A stretch of DNA of 19,766 bases from JBGPIT01 sp041485125 (GTDB lineage Bacteria; Desulfobacterota; Binatia; UTPRO1): NCBI GenBank assembly GCA_041485125.1, contig JBGPIT010000048.1, forward strand, positions 1 through 19,766. Reading direction: 5' to 3'. The translations under genes were made by a program, and so were the position numbers. Shown piece after piece: positions 14,976-19,766 of the stretch (position 1 is its first letter; every line of letters starts with the position of its first letter). A model generated the notes under the pieces. That model saw only the letters and a list, made by a program, of their open reading frames with translations. It searched no databases and was not told where the DNA came from.

Positions 14976-15018
14976 ACGCGCTCCGCGATCGCGGCGGAGG
15001 CGCGATCGCGGAGCGCGT
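14976..15018. terminator. 18-bp perfect inverted repeat after arfB, possible terminator without T tract
   Basis: Arms at 14976-14993 and 15001-15018 are perfect reverse complements (ACGCGCTCCGCGATCGCG and its partner) around the 7-nt loop GCGGAGG. It starts 22 nt after the arfB stop, where a transcript end is expected. No T tract follows, so it could be a hairpin-only terminator, an RNA-stabilising end, or a protein-binding palindrome. The remainder of this 273-nt gap (14954-15226) holds no gene I can support. Confidence 0.6.
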
Positions 15019-15128
15019 TCACGAGGTACGCGCCCGTGAGCCACGCGCACGGCAGGCGACCGCATCACGCACGCCCTCCGATGACGGGTGCCGCGCGATC
15101 GGCGCCGCGGCAAACGGGCCCGACGCTC

Positions 15129-15158
15129 TTGACGCCGCCGAAAATTTTGCGGCAGACT
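15129..15158 (+). promoter_or_regulatory. Weak candidate promoter for the lipoprotein gene
   Basis: TTGACG (15129-15134, five of six to the -35 consensus) is followed after 18 nt by CAGACT (15153-15158, three of six to the -10 consensus). The spacer contains the only AT-rich patch nearby (AAAATTTT). It lies about 70 nt before the gene start and after the arfB hairpin. Weak evidence. Confidence 0.27.
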
Positions 15159-15226
15159 CCCCGCCCGTCGCGGCCCATCGCCTGCCCCAACCGGTCGGAC
15201 CGCGCGAAACACGAATGGGGGTCGCC

Positions 15227-15823
15227 ATGAGGACGTGCGGCATCGTCGTGATGACGATCATCGGTCTGCTGGTCGGTGGATGCTCGCGCGAGAAGCAGAT
15301 CGACTGGGCGGCGCCGGAGAACTTCTTCTACTACGAGAGCTCCTCGAACGCGGACAACGGCGTCGAGCTCACCTACTGGGCGCTCGTCGATGCGCCCGCC
15401 GACGCGGTCTACCAAGCGCTCGCCGACGTCGAGCACTACGCGCAATTCGTCGACGGCGTCGATCGGACCCAGCTCCTCATCGGTGATGCCACCAAGAAAA
15501 AGGTGATGATCGCGCAGCGCGTGATCGGACGGCAGAACAACGCGCAGGTCGTGTGGACCTTCCATCCCGAGCAGAAGAAGATCGACTTCGACACCGAGCA
15601 GAGCGACCTCTACTACAATCAAGGCCAGTACGAGGTAATCGCGTCGCCCGACGGGAAGCGCACGCTGGTGAAGGTGCTCTTCAAGGTGAAGGAGAGCGAG
15701 CACGTCAACATCCCGCGCGGGGTCCTCGCCTCGACGACGCGCGACTCCTTCGGGAGCGCGGCCAAGTCGATCAAGAAGCGCGCGCTCGAGGTCGCGAGCG
15801 GCAAAGCCGCACCGTCCTCCTGA
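15227..15823 (+). CDS. Lipoprotein with START/SRPBCC-like domain
   Basis: A 198-residue predicted lipoprotein. The first 18 residues form a signal peptide (MRTCGIVVMTIIGLL) ending in the lipobox VGGC with Cys19 as the likely lipidated residue. The mature part resembles the SRPBCC/START (polyketide cyclase-like) fold: a strand with VELTYWALVDAPADAVYQAL, a helix with DVEHYAQFVDGV, then several strands and a long C-terminal amphipathic helix (TRDSFGSAAKSIKKRALE). Such folds bind hydrophobic ligands in a cavity. The surface-anchored form suggests handling of a lipid or similar molecule in the periplasm or at a membrane. ATG 15227 is preferred because GGGGG (15217-15221) is 5 nt before it; an in-frame ATG at 15215 would add four residues. 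An inverted repeat starts at the last base of the stop. No specific function is claimed. Confidence 0.8.
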   Translation: MRTCGIVVMTIIGLLVGGCSREKQIDWAAPENFFYYESSSNADNGVELTYWALVDAPADAVYQALADVEHYAQFVDGVDRTQLLIGDATKKKVMIAQRVIGRQNNAQVVWTFHPEQKKIDFDTEQSDLYYNQGQYEVIASPDGKRTLVKVLFKVKESEHVNIPRGVLASTTRDSFGSAAKSIKKRALEVASGKAAPSS

Positions 15824-15856
15824 TCGCTCGGCAGCGCGACGCGCCGTCCGAGCGAT
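15823..15856. terminator. Inverted repeat at the end of the lipoprotein gene
   Basis: ATCGCTCGG (15823-15831) and CCGAGCGAT (15848-15856) form a perfect 9-bp stem. Inside the 16-nt loop a second pair, GCGC (15834-15837) and GCGC (15841-15844), can form around GAC. The stem begins at the last base of the TGA stop, a position fitting a transcript end. No T tract follows. The rest of the gap to comM holds nothing I can identify. Confidence 0.5.
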
Positions 15857-15966
15857 GAGGACGCGTCGCGAGACACGCGCGGACGGTCTCTCGCTCCACG
15901 CTCGTCGCTCGACCGACGTCTACTCGTAGCGTTGAGCCGCGACCGCTCGCGCTTCACCGTTCGCGA

Positions 15967-17481
15967 ATGCTCGCGGACGTTCTCACCTGCGCGCTGGCCG
16001 GCATCGACGCGTCGCTGGTACACGTCGAGGTCGACATCGCCGCCGGCCTCCCGCAGACGGCGACGATCGGCCTCCCCGACCACGTGGTGCGGGAGAGCAA
16101 AGACCGCGTGCGATCGGCGTTGCGGAACTCCGGCTACACCATCCCGCCGCGACGGATCACGGTGAACCTCGCGCCGGCGTACCTCCGAAAGGAAGGTGCC
16201 GCGTACGACCTGCCGATCGCGCTCGCGATCCTCGCCGCGAGCGAGCACGAGGTGAGCACCCACCTCGCCGGTGCGGTCATCGCCGGCGAGCTCGCGCTCG
16301 ACGGCACCGTCCGTCCGATCCGCGGCGTGCTCTCGATGGCGGTCGCCGCGTCGGCGGCGCGGTGCTCGCGCCTCCTGGTGCCGGCGGCGAATGCCGCCGA
16401 GGCCGCGCTCGTCGCGGGCTTGAACGTCCAGGGCGTGACGTCGCTCGCCCACGCGGTCGGCGTGCTCACCGGCGCCGAGGAGCCCGCGCCGACGTCCCCG
16501 CCCGACGCGACGGCCGCGGAGTCGCTCGTCCCGCTCGCCGACTTCGCCGAGGTGCGTGGCCAAGAGCACGCCAAGCGCGCCTTGGAGGTCGCCGCGGCGG
16601 GCGGCCACAACCTGCTGCTCATCGGACCGCCCGGCGCCGGCAAGACGATGATGGCGCGGCGGATCACGTCGATCTTGCCGCCGCTCCGATTCGAGGAGGC
16701 GATCGAGGTGACGAAGGTCCACAGCGCCGCCGGCCTCCTCAATGGCCGGCCGCTGGTCGCCGCACGTCCCTTTCGCGCCCCACACCACACGGTCTCCGCC
16801 GCGGGCATCTTCGGCGGCGCCGGCGGGACGCGGCCCGGCGAGCTCGCGCTCTCCCATCGCGGCGTGCTCTTCCTCGACGAGCTACCCGAGTTCCGCCGCG
16901 ACGTCCTCGAGGGCATGCGCCAGCCGCTCGAGGAGCGGCGGATCAGCATCGCGCGCGCGGGGTGGCGTCTCTCGTACCCGGCCGACGCCATGCTCGTGGC
17001 CGCGATGAATCCGTGCGCCTGCGGCTTCCGCGGCGATCCGACCCACACCTGCCGCTGCGCGCCGGCGCAGCTCGCGCGCTATCTCGACCGGCTCTCGGGT
17101 CCGCTCCTCGACCGCATCGATCTGCACGTCGAGGTCGCGGCGGTCCGCTACCGCGAGCTCGCCGGCGAGCGCGGCGGCGAACGCTCGGAGACGATCCGCA
17201 CGCGCGTCGTGGCGGCGCGCGCCGCGCAGCGCAGCCGCCTCGCGAGCCGCAACCTCGGCTGCAACGCCGAGATGGGAAGCCGCGAGCTCCGCGACTTCGC
17301 GCGGCCGGAGCCGGCGGGCATGGCGCTCCTCGAGCGCGCGATGGCGCGCCTCGGCCTGAGCGCGCGCGCCTATACGCGCGTCCTCAAGGTCGCCCGCACC
17401 ATCGCCGATCTCGACGGCGCCGAGACGGTCGCGGCGGCGCACGTCGCGCAGGCCGTGCAGTACCGCAGTCTCGATCGCTGA
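15967..17481 (+). CDS. comM: ComM/YifB family AAA+ helicase (Mg-chelatase-like)
   Basis: ComM is a hexameric helicase that extends branch migration when transforming DNA is integrated in naturally competent Gram-negative bacteria; it is widespread also elsewhere. The 504-residue length is normal. The N-terminal Lon-protease-like domain (about 1-180) starts MLADVLTCALAGIDASLV and contains VNLAPAYLRKEGAAYDLP (67-84). The AAA+ domain has Walker A GPPGAGKT (220-227), RPFRAPHHTVS (267-277) and Walker B LFLDELPEF (301-309). A Cys-rich stretch NPCACGFRGDPTHTCRC follows, then the C-terminal helical domain. The ATG at 15967 matches family N-termini but has no evident ribosome binding site. It stands alone on the plus strand, 143 nt after the lipoprotein gene, and is convergent with the dehydrogenase gene. 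Confidence 0.96.
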   Translation: MLADVLTCALAGIDASLVHVEVDIAAGLPQTATIGLPDHVVRESKDRVRSALRNSGYTIPPRRITVNLAPAYLRKEGAAYDLPIALAILAASEHEVSTHLAGAVIAGELALDGTVRPIRGVLSMAVAASAARCSRLLVPAANAAEAALVAGLNVQGVTSLAHAVGVLTGAEEPAPTSPPDATAAESLVPLADFAEVRGQEHAKRALEVAAAGGHNLLLIGPPGAGKTMMARRITSILPPLRFEEAIEVTKVHSAAGLLNGRPLVAARPFRAPHHTVSAAGIFGGAGGTRPGELALSHRGVLFLDELPEFRRDVLEGMRQPLEERRISIARAGWRLSYPADAMLVAAMNPCACGFRGDPTHTCRCAPAQLARYLDRLSGPLLDRIDLHVEVAAVRYRELAGERGGERSETIRTRVVAARAAQRSRLASRNLGCNAEMGSRELRDFARPEPAGMALLERAMARLGLSARAYTRVLKVARTIADLDGAETVAAAHVAQAVQYRSLDR

Positions 17482-17497
17482 GCGTGTGACGAGAGAC

Positions 17498-17520
17498 CAC
17501 GCGCGCGCAAACGGCGCGTG
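17498..17520. terminator. Short inverted repeat between convergent comM and dehydrogenase genes
   Basis: CACGCGC (17498-17504) and GCGCGTG (17514-17520) form a perfect 7-bp stem with a 9-nt loop, filling most of the 39-nt gap between the two facing stops. It could end transcription from both sides. No T tract is seen; the assignment rests on position and symmetry only. Confidence 0.45.
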
Positions 17521-18273
17521 CTACGAGCGGCCGAAGCCGCCGCTCACGCTGATCGCTTGGCCGGTGATCCAGGACGCCTCGGACGAGGCGAGGAAGGTGA
17601 TCAGCGGCGCGATGTCCTCGGCGCGGCCGAGACGACCGAGCGGGTACATGCGCGCCCACTCGCGCTCCATGTCGTCGGTGATGTACGACGTCATCGGCGT
17701 GCGCGTGACGCCGGGACAGACGGCGTTCACGGTGATGCCGTAGCGCCCGAGCTCGACCGCGAGCCCGCGTGTCAGCGCGATGACGCCGCCCTTGGTCGCG
17801 CCGTAGACGACGATGCGCTTCTCGTTGCCCTTGCCGGCTTCGGAGGCGAGGTTGATGATGCGTCCCGAGCGTTGCGCCATCATCCGCTCGGTGACGGCGC
17901 GACAGCAGTTCATCACCCCGACGAAGTTGATCGCGATGAGGTCCTCCCAGTCCTGGGGGGTCGTCTCGGCGAAGAACATCGTGGGCCCACCGATGCCGGC
18001 GCTGTTCACCAAGACGTCGACGCGCCCGAACGCGTCGGCGGCGCGTGCGACCAGCCGCTCGCAATCGGCGTAGCGGCGAACGTCGGTCTGCTCGCCGATG
18101 ACGTCGGCACCGGCGGCCGCGAGCTCCTCCCGAGCGCGCTCGAGCGCCTCGCGGTTCGCGTCGGCCAGGACGAGACGGGCGCCGTCGCGCCGCAAGTACT
18201 CCGCGGTGGTGCGCCCGATGCCGGACGCGGCGCCGGTCACGATCGCGACCGCGCCGTCGAGATGCAGATCCAT
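17521..18273 (-). CDS. Short-chain dehydrogenase/reductase (classical SDR, FabG/BadH-like)
   Basis: An NAD(P)-dependent oxidoreductase of 250 residues, the classical SDR length. The cofactor motif TGAASGIG is at 13-20, NSAG at 90-93, and the catalytic set Asn116, Ser144, Tyr157 and Lys161 (YGATK) is complete. Asp38 at the end of the second strand favours NAD over NADP. The C-terminal ITGQAISVSGGFGRS is typical. Sequences of this kind are named 3-oxoacyl-ACP reductase or 2-hydroxycyclohexanecarboxyl-CoA dehydrogenase; I cannot tell the substrate. The ATG at 18273 has AAGGA (18280-18284) 6 nt upstream, directly after a 13-bp hairpin. The secreted protein gene lies 50 nt upstream on the same strand, with no evident functional link. 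The gene is convergent with comM. Confidence 0.94.
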   Translation of the reverse strand: MDLHLDGAVAIVTGAASGIGRTTAEYLRRDGARLVLADANREALERAREELAAAGADVIGEQTDVRRYADCERLVARAADAFGRVDVLVNSAGIGGPTMFFAETTPQDWEDLIAINFVGVMNCCRAVTERMMAQRSGRIINLASEAGKGNEKRIVVYGATKGGVIALTRGLAVELGRYGITVNAVCPGVTRTPMTSYITDDMEREWARMYPLGRLGRAEDIAPLITFLASSEASWITGQAISVSGGFGRS

Positions 18274-18284
18274 GTGGGGTCCTT

Positions 18285-18316
18285 CACGAGCGCCGGTGCG
18301 GGGACCGGCGCTCGTG
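18285..18316. terminator. 13-bp perfect inverted repeat between the secreted protein gene and the dehydrogenase gene
   Basis: CACGAGCGCCGGT (18285-18297), loop GCGGGG, ACCGGCGCTCGTG (18304-18316). On the minus strand it starts 7 nt after the stop of the secreted protein gene and ends right at the ribosome binding site of the dehydrogenase. It may terminate or reduce read-through, or shape dehydrogenase translation. There is no T tract. Confidence 0.6.
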
Positions 18317-18323
18317 GCCAGGG

Positions 18324-19688
18324 TCAGTCGTCGACGAGCGGAGTGCCGACGACGTTCGCGAAGCCGGTGTGCGGTACCTGCTCGCGACCATTCATCTCGG
18401 AAACGTCACCCGGGCTCAGGCAGTCGTCGTCGATGATCGTCGCGCCTTGGATGTTGATCTGGGCGCCATTGATGATGATCTCGCCGCACTTGCCGGAGGT
18501 GTTGTCCAGGGTGGCGTTGGTGAGATCGACGTTGCCGGTCGCCTTGATGCTGATGTTCTCCGAGACGTGGATCTTGGTGCAGGAGAGATCGATGTCGCCG
18601 TCGGCGTCGATGAAGAGCGTGCTCTCCACTCCGCCGATCACGTCGTTGCAGTTCGTCGGGGTCGGCGTCACGGTCGGGGTCGGAATTCCCGTCGGCGTGG
18701 CGGTGCGTGTCGCCGTCGGCGTCAGCGTGGCCGTCGTGGTCTGAGTCGGCGTCGTGGTCTTGGTCGGAGACGGCGTCGACGTCGGCGACGGTGTGCCGAT
18801 CGGCAGCGACGCGGTCTCGAACGGCGTCGTCGGGCTGGGCGTCGCGGTCGGCGGCGGGGTCGGAGTATGCGTCGGCGTCGGGTCCCCGGTCGGCGTCACG
18901 GTATGCGTCGGCGTCGGGACGACCGACGTCTCCATCGGCGTCGGGCTCGGCGAGAAGATCTGACAGCTCTCGCAGAACGCCTGCGCCTCCGAAACGGCGT
19001 CGACGCCGCGCGCGCTGTCGAACCGCAGCACGTGGCCCGCGGCGAGCACCGACGTCATCGCGCTCGACTTCTTCACCGATCCGTTGCGCGCGCGCATCTT
19101 GAAGAGGTCGCGCGGTGAGAAGAGCTCGACGAAGTTGCCGTCCCAGATGATGCTGCCGTCGGCATCCACCAGGAAGCGATTCGACTTGAAGTGCGCGTTG
19201 GTGAGGACGATCGGGCAGTTGTCGCCGGTGCATTGAATGTCGATGTCGCCGCCTGACTCGACGTCGACGGGTCCCTCGACCTTCACCATTTGCACCGCGG
19301 TGATCTCGATGTTGGCGTTCGCGTCCGAGCTGAGCAGGTCGCCGGTGACGATGACGCTGCCGGTCGCGTCGAGCTCGAGCGCCTTGCCCTTACCGGTGAC
19401 CGTCACCGAACCGCCGGCCGCCCCGTCGACGACGATCACTTCCGCGCGCACGCGGACCATGTCCGTTCCGGGCTTCGGGACGATCGCGCCGGCGAGCACC
19501 ACGGTGTCGTTCGGCACCTCGATCGAAGTGCGCTTGTTCTTCACCTCGCAGTGCGGGTCCGACGCGCAATCAGTGATGGTGACGGTCGCCATGCACGGTG
19601 CGGCAGCACAAACCAGCGCGAGAGCACCCACACCCGAGACCATCAGCCGCGACACCCTCGGACCCCAACCCGGAACGAAAATACGCAT
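18324..19688 (-). CDS. Secreted beta-helix-like protein with a Pro/Thr-rich linker
   Basis: I do not recognise a named family. With the start at ATG 19688 the protein has 454 residues. It begins with a signal peptide (arginines, then MVSGVGALALVCAAAP, likely cleaved near CMA). The first domain (about 35-240) is made of short, regularly spaced strands rich in Val, Ile, Thr, Gly and Asp, for example ELDATGSVIVTGDLL and VESGGDIDIQC, resembling a right-handed beta-helix. A linker of about 100 residues (246-345) of Pro-Thr and Pro-Ser repeats follows, then a second strand-rich segment (about 347-454) with FIDADGDIDLSC. Paired cysteines suggest disulphide bonds outside the cytoplasm. There is no membrane anchor or sorting signal at the C-terminus. 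A TTG start at 19724 in frame is possible; neither has a ribosome binding site. A role at the cell surface is inferred. Confidence 0.8.
   Translation of the reverse strand: MRIFVPGWGPRVSRLMVSGVGALALVCAAAPCMATVTITDCASDPHCEVKNKRTSIEVPNDTVVLAGAIVPKPGTDMVRVRAEVIVVDGAAGGSVTVTGKGKALELDATGSVIVTGDLLSSDANANIEITAVQMVKVEGPVDVESGGDIDIQCTGDNCPIVLTNAHFKSNRFLVDADGSIIWDGNFVELFSPRDLFKMRARNGSVKKSSAMTSVLAAGHVLRFDSARGVDAVSEAQAFCESCQIFSPSPTPMETSVVPTPTHTVTPTGDPTPTHTPTPPPTATPSPTTPFETASLPIGTPSPTSTPSPTKTTTPTQTTTATLTPTATRTATPTGIPTPTVTPTPTNCNDVIGGVESTLFIDADGDIDLSCTKIHVSENISIKATGNVDLTNATLDNTSGKCGEIIINGAQINIQGATIIDDDCLSPGDVSEMNGREQVPHTGFANVVGTPLVDD
18654..18953. repeat. Pro-Thr codon minisatellite inside the secreted protein gene
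   Basis: About 300 nt of imperfect short repeats, visible on the plus strand as many copies of GTCGGCGT, GGTCGGGGTCGG and similar units. The period is mostly 6 nt, coding Pro-Thr, Thr-Pro and Thr-Ala pairs. Such tracts can change length by slippage or recombination and often differ between related strains. Confidence 0.75.
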
Positions 19689-19766
19689 GGTGCAAATTGG
19701 AACAAAATTACGGCGAACACGCAAGCAATAATCGGTGCAATTCCGACGTCCGGGCGGGTGGTGGGG

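Noticed and set aside
15619..16857. A 412-codon minus-strand frame opposite comM and the end of the lipoprotein gene
   Set aside because: ComM motifs run through the same bases on the plus strand; the product is an Arg/Gly/Asp-rich shadow.
17518..18744. A 408-codon plus-strand frame opposite the dehydrogenase
   Set aside because: The dehydrogenase has its full catalytic set on the minus strand. The far end of this frame reads GVGVTVGVG only because it crosses the Pro-Thr minisatellite.
18654..18953. Possible CRISPR array or direct-repeat array
   Set aside because: The units are 6-nt codon pairs in frame with a Pro-Thr linker, with no constant repeat of 24-40 nt and no unique spacers.

Overview
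The window is about 68-70% GC by eye and densely coded, with 16 protein genes, one of them cut by the left edge. I see no mobile element, CRISPR array, tRNA or rRNA. The gene set fits a Gram-negative, deltaproteobacteria-like lineage such as Desulfobacterota, Myxococcota or Candidatus Binatota. The pointers are a folate-dependent TrmFO in a dprA-topA-trmFO run, a GlnE adenylyltransferase, an LpxL-type acyltransferase, a lipoprotein, and a secreted protein with a long Pro-Thr linker. The lineage is an inference from gene content; no marker gene here settles it.

Left part (1-5654). On the minus strand an LpxL-like acyltransferase is followed 3 nt later by glnE, then by the 5' end of ilvE, which has its own promoter-like site in the 45-nt gap. 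Divergent to these, on the plus strand, are a FabH-type ketoacyl synthase and an acyl carrier protein. The acyltransferase, synthase and carrier together look like a small acyl-chain module. GlnE and IlvE both touch glutamate and nitrogen metabolism.

Middle part (5664-12223). All genes are on the minus strand and probably form one transcription unit: FlK-like thioesterase, membrane-anchored zinc-ribbon protein, dprA, topA, trmFO. The unit starts at a recognisable promoter (12244-12271) and ends 9 nt from the convergent acyl carrier protein gene. dprA-topA-trmFO is a known conserved order. The two genes in front of it are less usual.

Right part (12338-17481). On the plus strand are a MoxR-type AAA ATPase, a CoxE-type VWA protein with an altered metal site, the ribosome-rescue factor ArfB, a START-like lipoprotein and comM. 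dprA and comM both act in processing DNA taken up during natural transformation, so the window carries two parts of that pathway. Last, on the minus strand, are a secreted beta-helix-like protein with a Pro-Thr linker of about 100 residues and a short-chain dehydrogenase.

The right half is notable for perfect GC-rich inverted repeats in nearly every gap between genes (stems of 7 to 18 bp), none followed by a T tract. Two of them end within about 3 nt of a ribosome binding site. I found no clearly new multi-gene system. The best candidates for a second look are the MoxR/CoxE pair with its tandem hairpins, the zinc-ribbon membrane protein ahead of dprA, and the acyltransferase/FabH/ACP group.
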